Assembly: GCA_964396845.1 (NCBI GenBank)
Contig: CAYNGH010000090.1
Span: forward strand, 1 to 13,615
Direction of reading: 5' to 3'
Length of the DNA stretch: 13,615 nucleotides
Origin: CAYNGH01 sp964396845
Lineage (GTDB): Bacteria; Vulcanimicrobiota; JAJTBE01; CAYNGH01
Position 1 is the first letter of the stretch, and the number at the start of each line of letters is the position of its first letter. The notes under the pieces are model-generated. The model saw nothing but the letters and a program-made list of their open reading frames with translations. It searched no databases and had not been told where the DNA came from. Positions 1 through 7,199 of this stretch are shown here, in pieces. A program made the position numbers and the translations under genes.

Positions 1-455
1 ATATCCACCACCATATTCCCCACTGGCGCTCCCACATCCATGCCGGCACCGATGGCCGCGGCCATCGGCTCCAATATCAGCTCTGCAGACTTGGCCCCGG
101 CAGATAGGGCTGCTTCCTTGACAGCTCTGCTCTCGACGCTGGTAACCTGAGCCGGGACGCAGATCATCACTGTTGGTTTAAAAAATAAAAATCGGTGCCT
201 GGACACTTTCTTGATAAAATACTTGAGCATTTTTTCCGCTGCGTTAAAATTGGCAATGACTCCGTCCCGCAAGGGCCTGATGGCAATAATATCCGAGTGG
301 GTGCGTCCCAGCATCTGCCGTGCTTTTTCTCCCACGGCTTTCATCTCGCCGGTTTTCTTGTTGACCGCAACCACTGATGGTTCTCGGATGACTATCCCCC
401 TGCCCTTTACATAGACCAGGACCGTGGCAGTGCCAAGGTCAATTCCGATGTGCAT
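1..455 (-). CDS. mreB: MreB/Mbl-type bacterial actin, N-terminal part (runs off left edge)
   Basis: Rod-shape determining actin homologue that polymerises under the membrane and guides peptidoglycan synthesis. About 151 codons are visible, from ATG at 455-453 to the window edge. The N-terminus starts MHIGIDLGTATVLVYVKGRG, the phosphate-1 loop of the MreB family. It is followed by EPSVVAVN, a GRTHSDIIAIRPLRDGVIA stretch, the VPAQVTSVE segment and EPMAAAIGAG, then GNMVVD at the edge, all in MreB order. Fewer residues precede GIDLGT than in typical Mbl/MreB proteins. The start lies inside the end of murA (17-base overlap), with a perfect AGGAGG at 471-466 spaced 10 bases from the ATG, so translation is probably coupled to murA. 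MreB, Mbl and MreBH cannot be told apart from this fragment. Confidence 0.93.
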   Translation of the reverse strand, partial: MHIGIDLGTATVLVYVKGRGIVIREPSVVAVNKKTGEMKAVGEKARQMLGRTHSDIIAIRPLRDGVIANFNAAEKMLKYFIKKVSRHRFLFFKPTVMICVPAQVTSVESRAVKEAALSAGAKSAELILEPMAAAIGAGMDVGAPVGNMVVD

Positions 456-1752
456 TCCGGCTGATCCTCCTGATGGAAGCGCCCAGTTTCTGAAGACGTT
501 CTTCCATTTTATCATACCCCCGGTCAATATAGCGCAACCCATAAACCTGGCTGGTACCCCTGGCTGCCAGCGCCGCCAGCACCATGGCAGCCCCGGCCCG
601 GATATCTGGAGCATCCACCGGTGCTCCCAGGAGTTCTCCTACTCCCCGGACTATGGCAGTGTTTCCGTCAACTTCAATGCTGGCGCCCATCCTGCGGAGA
701 TCGTCCACATAGTTAAACCGCATATCGAATACTTTCTCCTTGACATAGCTGACCCCGTCACAAAGAGAAAGAAGAGAAACCAGAGGAGGTTGCAGATCCG
801 TGGGAAAGCCAGGATGAGGTTCGGTGATGACTGCTCCTACGGGACGGATGGGACGAACCCCACCTGCAAAAATATAATCTTCGCCTACTTCGATCTTCTG
901 CCCGGCCTTTCTCAGCTTCCGCAGAAATGCCTTGAGAAAGTCCGGCTGGGTATTGGTAATCTTTAGACAGCCTCCGGTGATTATTGCCGAAAGAAGATAA
1001 GTGCCTGTCACTATGCGGTCAGGGATAATAGAATATGTCAGGCCCTCCCCGGACATTTCCCCCACACCCAGAACTTCTATCCGGCTGGTGCCATGACCTG
1101 AAACTCTGGCACCGCAACGATTGAGGAAATTTGCCAGGTCAATCACCTCGGGTTCCCGGGCAACGTTTTCCAGGATGGTCTTACCCCGGGCAAGACACGC
1201 AGCCATCATGACATTTTTGGTAGCTCCCACCGATGTCTTGGCAAAATGTATCCTGGAGCCGGTCATCTTTTCCCCCTGGACATGAATATAACCGCCGGGT
1301 TCCTGCTCCACCTGACATCCTAGATGCCGGAAACCCATCAGGTGCTGATCCACTGCCCTGGTGCCGATGACACAGCCTCCGGGAAGAGGAACATGGGCAT
1401 CGCCGAAACGGGCTGTCAGGGCGCCGGTAATATCAAAAGAGGCGTTGAGTTTCTTCACCATCCGGTATGGGGCCTTCACCGGTTTCAAATTGGTGGTGTC
1501 GATGGACATGCACCCGTCACCGTCAAATTCAACTTCTGCCCCCATATACTGGAGCAGATTCATCATTACCCGAACATCAGATAGATCCGGCACCCGGCAG
1601 AGGTTTATCTTCCCCGGAGCCAGAATTGCCGCAGCCATTATGGGCAAAGCTGCGTTTTTTGCGCCGGGAGCTTCCATCGTGCCCTGGATGATTTTTCCGC
1701 CCTCGATTAGAAAGTGCGGTTCGTTGTTTTTGCCGTTGCCGTTGATACTCAA
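439..1752 (-). CDS. murA: UDP-N-acetylglucosamine 1-carboxyvinyltransferase
   Basis: Cytoplasmic enzyme of the first committed step of peptidoglycan synthesis: it transfers enolpyruvate from PEP to UDP-GlcNAc. The 437-residue product has the family landmarks: GAKN (K32, N33), the active-site loop LPGGCVIGTR with catalytic Cys127 and Arg132, HPGFPTD with the general-base Asp, FDMRFNY, DIRAGAAMV, and the C-terminal IDRGYDKMEERL. Cys127 predicts fosfomycin sensitivity at this position. At the site of E. coli Arg91 (consensus MRAS) this protein has Asn103 (LNAS). It is slightly longer than the E. coli enzyme because of a polar N-terminal extension. The start is TTG at 1752-1750; an in-frame stop lies at 1770-1768 and no ATG lies between. 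An AGGAA sits just upstream. It is the first gene of a murA-mreB unit. Confidence 0.96.
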   Translation of the reverse strand: MSINGNGKNNEPHFLIEGGKIIQGTMEAPGAKNAALPIMAAAILAPGKINLCRVPDLSDVRVMMNLLQYMGAEVEFDGDGCMSIDTTNLKPVKAPYRMVKKLNASFDITGALTARFGDAHVPLPGGCVIGTRAVDQHLMGFRHLGCQVEQEPGGYIHVQGEKMTGSRIHFAKTSVGATKNVMMAACLARGKTILENVAREPEVIDLANFLNRCGARVSGHGTSRIEVLGVGEMSGEGLTYSIIPDRIVTGTYLLSAIITGGCLKITNTQPDFLKAFLRKLRKAGQKIEVGEDYIFAGGVRPIRPVGAVITEPHPGFPTDLQPPLVSLLSLCDGVSYVKEKVFDMRFNYVDDLRRMGASIEVDGNTAIVRGVGELLGAPVDAPDIRAGAAMVLAALAARGTSQVYGLRYIDRGYDKMEERLQKLGASIRRISRNAHRN

Positions 1753-1773
1753 TTCAATTAATTCCTGTCACAT

Positions 1774-1803
1774 TTTATCTTGTCTTTTTGTGGTTTTTGA
1801 CAA
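1774..1803 (-). promoter_or_regulatory. Candidate sigma-A promoter for murA
   Basis: On the minus strand, TTGTCA (1803-1798) is followed after about 18 bases by GATAAA (4 of 6 matches to TATAAT), some 20 bases before the murA TTG codon. The -35 box overlaps a TTGACA on the plus strand (1797-1802), which has no convincing -10 for the divergent ABC gene. The match is moderate and unproven. Confidence 0.35.
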
Positions 1804-1883
1804 TTTCCCTGCTTTTTTCCGAAATATTGAAAAATCTGTTGATATCAGAATGGATCCTGAAACAACTGTTGAAATAAAAAAGA

Positions 1884-2858
1884 ATGGAGCCGGTATTGAG
1901 CATAAGGAATCTTCGAACCTGTTTCCCGTCAGATCGGGGTTTGATGACATCGGTGGATGGAGTCAGCCTGGATCTTTTTCCGGGACAGGTGTTAGGGCTG
2001 GTGGGAGAATCTGGATGTGGAAAAACAGTCCTGTCCCTTTCAATTATGAGAATGGTGCCTTATCCGGGGGAAGTCAGGTCTGGAGAGATTCTTCTTGCCG
2101 ATGATGACCTGTTGCAGTTGGATGACAACCGACTGCAAAAAATCAGGGGATCCCGGATCGGTATGATTTTTCAGGACCCGTTAACCTCGTTAAACCCAGT
2201 TTTTTCAATTTATGAACAGATGGTTCCTCCCCTGATGATCCATCAGGGAGTATCTGAGAAAACCGCCAAGGAAAAAGCTGTGGCGATGCTCAACAGGGTT
2301 GGCATAATGGGAGCCTCCCGGAGGATCAAGGAGTTCCCTCACCAGTTTTCCGGGGGACAGCGTCAGCGGATTGCCATTGCAATGGCCCTGTGCCTGGAAC
2401 CGGAGATTCTCATCGCCGATGAGCCCACCACTGCCCTTGATGTGTCGATTCAGGCCCAGGTTCTGGAGATTCTCATCGATTTGCAAAAGCAGATGAGCAC
2501 ATCCATGTTGTTTATCTCCCATAACCTTGGAGTTGTATCGGGAATCGCCCATCGGGTTGCGGTAATGTATGCCGGTTGGATTGTGGAAGAAGCCCCCGCA
2601 AAAAAACTGTTCGAGAATCCCCGGCATCCATATACCAGGGCACTTATCAATGCCATCCCCCTAATCAAAGGCCCCGGCAAGGAGTTAAAAAGCCTGCCGG
2701 GACAGCCACCATCGGCGGGAGAGATAATCCGGGGCTGCCGGCTTCACCCCCGATGTCCCGACAAGATTGATGGCCTGTGTGACAGCAGTATTCCGGAATA
2801 TTACAACCCTGACGAGGATCACAAGGTGCGTTGTTTTCTTTATGCAGATAACGCCTGA
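1884..2858 (+). CDS. Oligopeptide/dipeptide ABC transporter ATP-binding protein (OppD/DppD type)
   Basis: Cytoplasmic ATPase of a peptide-type ABC importer; hydrolysis powers uptake through partner permeases. The 324-residue protein carries Walker A GESGCGKT (41-48), Q-loop Gln97 in FQDPLTSLNP, signature FSGGQRQR (155-162), Walker B ILIADEP (175-181) and switch His213. The C-terminal oligopeptide-transporter extension contains Cys285, Cys291, Cys299 and Cys317, the four-cysteine pattern that in some DppD proteins holds an Fe-S cluster. The start is the first ATG after an in-frame stop at 1875; the ribosome binding site is weak. Permease, binding-protein and OppF genes are absent on both sides, so this is an orphan ATPase here. 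The substrate (peptides, nickel or something else) cannot be told from the sequence. A nickel role beside a [NiFe] hydrogenase would be speculation. Confidence 0.93.
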   Translation: MEPVLSIRNLRTCFPSDRGLMTSVDGVSLDLFPGQVLGLVGESGCGKTVLSLSIMRMVPYPGEVRSGEILLADDDLLQLDDNRLQKIRGSRIGMIFQDPLTSLNPVFSIYEQMVPPLMIHQGVSEKTAKEKAVAMLNRVGIMGASRRIKEFPHQFSGGQRQRIAIAMALCLEPEILIADEPTTALDVSIQAQVLEILIDLQKQMSTSMLFISHNLGVVSGIAHRVAVMYAGWIVEEAPAKKLFENPRHPYTRALINAIPLIKGPGKELKSLPGQPPSAGEIIRGCRLHPRCPDKIDGLCDSSIPEYYNPDEDHKVRCFLYADNA

Positions 2859-2907
2859 TAATCTTGGACAGCTGTCTGCAAGGCAGGTCTGTCGTGGAGG
2901 AATTAAG

Positions 2908-4098
2908 ATGATTATAGAAAAACTATCCGCCCCGGAAAATAATTTCTGTCCCGGTTGCCGGAGATGGATGGATTTATCGCCGGGAAACCTTGCCTTTGAG
3001 TCCCAAGGGCTTGCGGTGGAGCTGGTGGATACATACCTGCTTCGATGCTCCAGTTGTTCCCGGGATTATCTGCCACATATCATAGCCGGGGAGATGATGA
3101 AAAACATCGAAAGTGCCGGCAAAAAGGGACGAAGTTCCCTGCGCTTGAAAATCGGCATTCCACCTCACCGGGAGTTTAATCTCTGCCGGGATCCTGAATT
3201 CATATATGATGAGGCGGATTATTTTTTCATCCCGACCCTTTGGGACAGCTCCAACAACGGTGCTTTCTGCCCGGTGTTCTTTGAACCCGGAGTTTTGGAA
3301 CGTTTCGCCCGGCATCCGGGGTATTTCATGGATATTCAATCTTCAAGCTTCGGGCTTCTGGGGGGATCCGACACTCCCGGGGTCCCCTTCGGAATTAATT
3401 CCAACGGCCTTGTGTATATGTGGCTGGGAGATATTGATCGGCTTCCCCCCGGTGAGCAGTATTATCTTCGTTCTCACAATATCCCGTCGGATCACCGTCC
3501 CGATGGAGCTTTATACCGTTTAAGGGCTGATATGGAAGAACCGCCAGGCTCTATTGTGGACAAACTGCTGAAAGTCAGATCTGACATGGACAACCTGTGC
3601 TTGAAAAACCTCGGCAAAAGACTGTATAGATTCCCCGGCATAGTAGAAGACCTGGCATATTATCTCTCCCGGCAGGTTTCATGGGAAGGCCGGCATCGGG
3701 GGCCGAAGATTAATCTGTTTGATGTCCTTATAAATCAGGGACTGGATATGAACTTTCTCAATGCTCAGCTGAATCGGGAGAACATTGCCACAGGCATTCC
3801 TGCCAGAAATCCCATAAACACCCTGTTTGCCTGGATGGAACAGGTGCTTCAGGAAAGCCAGCCAGCCCGGGTTGTTGAACCTTTTGTCTTTTTGAACGAT
3901 TTGCGGGATCTGGCTATGGATCTCCTGCCATCCCACGAAATTCCCGAGGTGAGCCGGAGATTAAATGAATACCTTGGCCTCAAATACGATTCCCAGGATA
4001 CAGAAGAACAGTTTGAAAGGCTGTCAGAAAAGATTATCTCATCCTTTGACGAGATTACCAACAGCCTCAAGCTCTTTGAAGCTGATAAAAAAGTATGA
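2908..4098 (+). CDS. Hypothetical protein with N-terminal CxxC pair (zinc-ribbon-like)
   Basis: I do not recognise this 396-residue protein. It begins with a likely metal-binding module: CPGC at 14-17 and CSSC at 47-50, spaced as in zinc ribbons. A central alpha/beta-looking region (about 85-210) has a run FGINSNGLVYMWLGDIDRLP followed by EQYYLRSHNIPSDHRPDG. A mostly helical C-terminal half (about 215-396) ends in a charged helix. There is no signal peptide or membrane segment, so it is probably cytoplasmic. The start was chosen at ATG 2908 because GGAGG lies 7 bases upstream (2896-2900); in-frame ATGs back to 2767 lie inside the ABC gene and lack such a site. It follows the ABC ATPase after 49 bases and is probably co-transcribed. 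No function is assigned. Confidence 0.85.
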   Translation: MIIEKLSAPENNFCPGCRRWMDLSPGNLAFESQGLAVELVDTYLLRCSSCSRDYLPHIIAGEMMKNIESAGKKGRSSLRLKIGIPPHREFNLCRDPEFIYDEADYFFIPTLWDSSNNGAFCPVFFEPGVLERFARHPGYFMDIQSSSFGLLGGSDTPGVPFGINSNGLVYMWLGDIDRLPPGEQYYLRSHNIPSDHRPDGALYRLRADMEEPPGSIVDKLLKVRSDMDNLCLKNLGKRLYRFPGIVEDLAYYLSRQVSWEGRHRGPKINLFDVLINQGLDMNFLNAQLNRENIATGIPARNPINTLFAWMEQVLQESQPARVVEPFVFLNDLRDLAMDLLPSHEIPEVSRRLNEYLGLKYDSQDTEEQFERLSEKIISSFDEITNSLKLFEADKKV

Positions 4099-4128
4099 CA
4101 GTTGACTCAAAGATATTTTCATTTCACC

Positions 4129-4142
4129 ACAACTCAAGTTGT
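4129..4142. repeat. Inverted repeat ACAACT-CA-AGTTGT
   Basis: Six-base arms separated by two bases, in the convergent gap between the end of the CxxC protein gene (4098) and the end of the hydrogenase operon. The short loop and the lack of a T-run argue against an intrinsic terminator for the plus-strand genes. The role is unknown. Confidence 0.4.
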
Positions 4143-4198
4143 TAAAAATAACCCCGACGAAAATTCTCTATCCCTCATCTGATGGATTCACTGGAATT

Positions 4199-4232
4199 AA
4201 AAAACCGGGGAAAGGCTAACTCTCCCCGGTTT
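4199..4232 (-). terminator. Intrinsic terminator of the hydrogenase operon
   Basis: Read on the minus strand, AAACCGGGGA (4232-4223) pairs perfectly with TCCCCGGTTT (4211-4202) around an 11-base loop. Six T residues (4204-4199) follow. It lies 18 bases after the hydrogenase large-subunit stop codon. On the plus strand no T-run follows, so it should act mainly on the minus strand. Confidence 0.85.
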
Positions 4233-4249
4233 GAAAGATTTAATCGGGT

Positions 4250-5578
4250 TCAGGCCTTGCGCATATCCACCATATGCACTGAGCAGGAACAACACAGGTC
4301 ATAGCAATGAGCCACCTGCTCCACCATCAGGGTTGCATCTTCATCAGACAGACCCACCAGTTTCGGGCCAAGTTCTCCCAGATCCACTTCAAGATTGTGG
4401 ATGCAATGGGCCGTGGGGGTGACAATATCAGCCCAGGTGACATCGCCATTTTCGTCAAATTTGAAGGAATAATGCAATAATCCCCGGGGCGCTTCAGTGT
4501 CGATGGATCCCTGTCCCGCCTTGGGTTTAGCTTGATCCTTGAAATTTTTCCCGGTGTCCAGCCTCTTTAAAACCTCAATGATCTCGTCGCATGTGTGCAT
4601 ATATTCCACGCAGTGGGCACCATAAGCGGAGAAGGGCATGTTCTCGTGGAACCACTGAGCATCACCCCAGTATTTTTCCGCCATCTTCCGGGAGTCCTCC
4701 GACAGCTGTGCCCAGTTTATCACAACCCTGGCAATGGGGCCTACCATGAAACTGTGCTTCGGGTCATCTCCCAGGTAATAAAACAGCGCATTGGAGGATT
4801 CGATATGTCTGTTATGGATCTGTTCGTCGTGATCCTCGGGAGTAATCTCGAACCCGCTGGTGGATTTGATAATGCCGTCGTTGAGGGCATATTCCCCGGG
4901 ATCATGGATGGCTACCAGGTCTGCCTTCCGGGTGAAAGGAACCACCGGTTTGTATGTGCTGACCACTTCTGCCATCTCCCAGGCAAATTTCCTGGCCTCT
5001 TCATAACGGGAGATGAATTCCGGGATTCGGGCAGGATCCGGGAAGTGGGTTGTCCGGCCTACATCCATTGATATGGGATGGGTTTCCCGGCCCCCCACAT
5101 AGTCGGTGAGATCATTGGCAAGACGCTTGAACTTGAGAGCCTGCTTCACCACCGGCAGGAGATCCGGATTCCCCGCCAGGTCAAATACGGAATTTGCCCT
5201 GAAGAAGTCCGGCCCCCCCAGGATAAAGTTGGTGACAATGCAGTTCATGTTCAGCTCGGACATATTGGCCAGCTTTCGAATATCTCGGCACTGGCGATCC
5301 GGTTCGATGCCGAAAGCTTTCTCCGTGGCCTTTATCCCCGATATGGTATGAGGAACTGAACATATACCGCATATCCGGGAGGTGGTTTCGTATGCGTCAT
5401 ACCATTTGCGCCCCACCAGAAACCCTTCGAAAAACCGTGGTGGCTCAAAAAGGTTCACTTCCCACTTGCGGACATTTCCATCGTTGTCAACCCGGAGTTC
5501 CAAGGCTGTTTCCCCTTCGCACCGGCAGAGATAGTCGATATATACGTTTACTCCATCATTAATTGCTGTTTGTGACAA
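4250..5578 (-). CDS. hyhL: Group 3b [NiFe] hydrogenase large (alpha) subunit
   Basis: Catalytic subunit carrying the Ni-Fe active site of a soluble NAD(P)-linked hydrogenase (equivalent to Pyrococcus hydA alpha). The 442-residue protein has the N-terminal nickel motif RICGICSVPH (Cys70, Cys73, His77), preceded by the group 3 CEGE (20-23). Its C-terminal motif is CYDLCCSCSVH (Cys429, Cys432, His435), after which a maturation peptidase would normally remove the last seven residues. The usual Asp-Pro-Cys reads Asp-Leu-Cys here (CTG codon). The start is TTG at 5578-5576, overlapping the small-subunit gene by 20 bases; an AAGGGG lies about 9 bases upstream, and no in-frame ATG is near. It is the last gene of the operon. 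No hyp or endopeptidase genes lie in the window, so maturation proteins must be encoded elsewhere. Confidence 0.94.
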   Translation of the reverse strand: MSQTAINDGVNVYIDYLCRCEGETALELRVDNDGNVRKWEVNLFEPPRFFEGFLVGRKWYDAYETTSRICGICSVPHTISGIKATEKAFGIEPDRQCRDIRKLANMSELNMNCIVTNFILGGPDFFRANSVFDLAGNPDLLPVVKQALKFKRLANDLTDYVGGRETHPISMDVGRTTHFPDPARIPEFISRYEEARKFAWEMAEVVSTYKPVVPFTRKADLVAIHDPGEYALNDGIIKSTSGFEITPEDHDEQIHNRHIESSNALFYYLGDDPKHSFMVGPIARVVINWAQLSEDSRKMAEKYWGDAQWFHENMPFSAYGAHCVEYMHTCDEIIEVLKRLDTGKNFKDQAKPKAGQGSIDTEAPRGLLHYSFKFDENGDVTWADIVTPTAHCIHNLEVDLGELGPKLVGLSDEDATLMVEQVAHCYDLCCSCSVHMVDMRKA

Positions 5579-6338
5579 TGTATTCTGCCCCTTTCCGGAA
5601 GTCCGGGGTTTCCCCGGAGAAATACTGGAATCTTCGTCTTATTTCATCGCTGTCATATCCCATGTTCTTGAATATATCACACAACCCCTGGGGATTGGCA
5701 TCTACATTGGGCCCTCTACATCCAAAACAGGCCCTTCCATGGGTTGTGCATACGGCACCGCATCCTCCCCTGGTGACGGAGCCCATGCAAAGAGCATTCT
5801 GGGTTAAAAGAAGACATTCGTTTCCGTTGAGCTTGCATTCAACACATACCGCATGGGGCCGCAGGAATGGCTTTTTACCCATCAGGGTTGCGGTGACCAG
5901 TTCCCGCAGTTCAGTCCGGTCAACAGGACATCCGTGGATGTAAAGATCCACATCGATGAACTGGTCAATTCCATAAGCCCTGTCAAAGGTATGGATAAAC
6001 TCGGGATGCTCATATACCCGTTTAATCTGTTCCTGGACAGGCCGGTAATTCTTGAGAGTGTTGATGCACCCCTCACAGGCGCAGGCTCCCAGGGCCACAA
6101 TGACACCGCAATCCTGCCGGGCTTTCTTGATTTTCTCTTCCTCGTGGGGACATGTCACCGAGCCTTCCACAAAACCGATGTCATAGGGAGGATCCTCTTC
6201 AAGTTTGGTTGCTTCCTTGAAGTAGGAAATATGCACCTGCCCCAGCATGTCCAGAAGCTCCGATTCAAAATTGATGAACTGAAGCTGACAGCCGGCACAG
6301 GATGAAAATTTGTAAACTGCAATTCTGGGTATTGCCAT
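5559..6338 (-). CDS. hyhS: Group 3b [NiFe] hydrogenase small (delta) subunit
   Basis: Electron-transfer subunit that passes electrons between the Ni-Fe site and the flavin subunits. The 259-residue protein has the proximal [4Fe-4S] ligands SSCAGCQ (Cys14, Cys17), Cys86 in LGACAC and Cys137 in HGCP. Eight further cysteines suit two more [4Fe-4S] clusters: Cys165, Cys168, Cys175, Cys184, Cys193, Cys197, Cys204 and Cys207, in the group 3 pattern GGCGAVC...CFGCRGP. There is no Tat signal peptide or C-terminal membrane anchor, so the enzyme is cytoplasmic, as expected for group 3. The start ATG at 6338-6336 has AAAGGTGG six bases upstream. It follows the gamma subunit gene after 24 bases and overlaps the large-subunit gene, fitting translational coupling. 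Confidence 0.95.
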   Translation of the reverse strand: MAIPRIAVYKFSSCAGCQLQFINFESELLDMLGQVHISYFKEATKLEEDPPYDIGFVEGSVTCPHEEEKIKKARQDCGVIVALGACACEGCINTLKNYRPVQEQIKRVYEHPEFIHTFDRAYGIDQFIDVDLYIHGCPVDRTELRELVTATLMGKKPFLRPHAVCVECKLNGNECLLLTQNALCMGSVTRGGCGAVCTTHGRACFGCRGPNVDANPQGLCDIFKNMGYDSDEIRRRFQYFSGETPDFRKGAEYIVTNSN

Positions 6339-6362
6339 CTTATTCCACCTTTAAATAATATT

Positions 6363-7199
6363 TTACAGGAGGGTATCCCGCAGTTTCAGAGCCTCGTCAT
6401 AACCGAACACCGGGCCATGCTTGCATACAAACTTCGGCCCTAACTGACAGTGACCGCATTTGCCCACACCGCACTTCATCCGCCGCTCCATGGAAAGGAA
6501 TATCTGGGGTGCATAAAAACCTTTCTTTAAAAGAGCACGGCAGGCAAAACGCATCATGATTTCCGGCCCGCACGTGACTACAATAGTGTTGGCGGGGTTC
6601 AGCCGGGCCACCTCGTAAAGAGTGGTGACCACTCCGACGTTGTGAGGCCATTCCTGCCCTTCATCCACCTTGTCCACCGTCAGGTGAAGCTCTGTGTCGG
6701 GCTGCGACTTCCAGTCTTCGAATTCGTCGGTGAAAAGCATCCCCGACATTTCCCTGGCTCCGTAAAGGATTTGAATTTTTCCAAAATCCTCCCGCCGGGC
6801 AAACATATGCATTATGAATGGACGAAGGGGGGCCAGGCCGATTCCTCCTGCCACTACCAGCACATTCTTTCCCCGGGCTTCTTCCACGGGCCAGCTCCTG
6901 CCGTAAGGCCCCCGGATACCCATGTGACTGCCTTTCGCCAGTCCCTCCAGATAACGGGTGATGCTTCCCACAGCCCGGATGGTGTGATCAAAGGTGTCGG
7001 TGTTTTCCGGCGATGAAGATATGGATATGGGGGCCTCGCCAAACCCCATGATGGAAACCATGTTGAACTGTCCCGGCAAAAACTTGAAAGGCTTGCCATC
7101 AGCCATGCTCAGGGTGTATGTCCGGGTATCGGGAGTCTGCTCCTGAATTTCTTCCACCACGGCCTTCAGGGGCATATAAAGATTTGTGCTGTCACTCAT
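6363..7199 (-). CDS. hyhG: Hydrogenase gamma subunit, FAD/NAD(P)-binding oxidoreductase with [2Fe-2S]
   Basis: Diaphorase-type subunit that exchanges electrons with NAD(P)H (Pyrococcus hydG equivalent; not the radical-SAM HydG). The 278-residue product has a ferredoxin-reductase fold: flavin-binding segment APISISSSP (57-65), nucleotide-binding AGGIGLAPLRP (117-127), CGPE (210-213), and a C-terminal [2Fe-2S] site with Cys243, Cys248, Cys251 and Cys259 (MKCGVGKCGHCQLG). I chose ATG 7199-7197 because AAGGGGG lies nine bases upstream; a GTG at 7232 would add 11 residues but is less typical. The start overlaps the end of the beta-subunit gene by 8 bases. The relation to sulfhydrogenase gamma and dihydroorotate dehydrogenase electron-transfer subunits is clear; its place in the operon settles the role. 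Confidence 0.94.
   Translation of the reverse strand: MSDSTNLYMPLKAVVEEIQEQTPDTRTYTLSMADGKPFKFLPGQFNMVSIMGFGEAPISISSSPENTDTFDHTIRAVGSITRYLEGLAKGSHMGIRGPYGRSWPVEEARGKNVLVVAGGIGLAPLRPFIMHMFARREDFGKIQILYGAREMSGMLFTDEFEDWKSQPDTELHLTVDKVDEGQEWPHNVGVVTTLYEVARLNPANTIVVTCGPEIMMRFACRALLKKGFYAPQIFLSMERRMKCGVGKCGHCQLGPKFVCKHGPVFGYDEALKLRDTLL

Noticed and set aside
424..966. Plus-strand open frame of 180 codons
   Set aside because: Shadow of the murA 3' half on the other strand.
1768..1950. Minus-strand 60-codon frame upstream of murA
   Set aside because: It overlaps the start of the ABC gene, has no convincing ribosome binding site and resembles nothing known.
1361..2104. Plus-strand open frame of 247 codons across the murA start and ABC gene start
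   Set aside because: It runs antisense to murA and then out of frame through the ABC ATPase gene; the product is low in plausible domain structure.
2767..2907. Longer N-terminus for the CxxC protein
   Set aside because: This segment lies inside the ABC ATPase gene and contains no ribosome binding site as good as GGAGG at 2896-2900.
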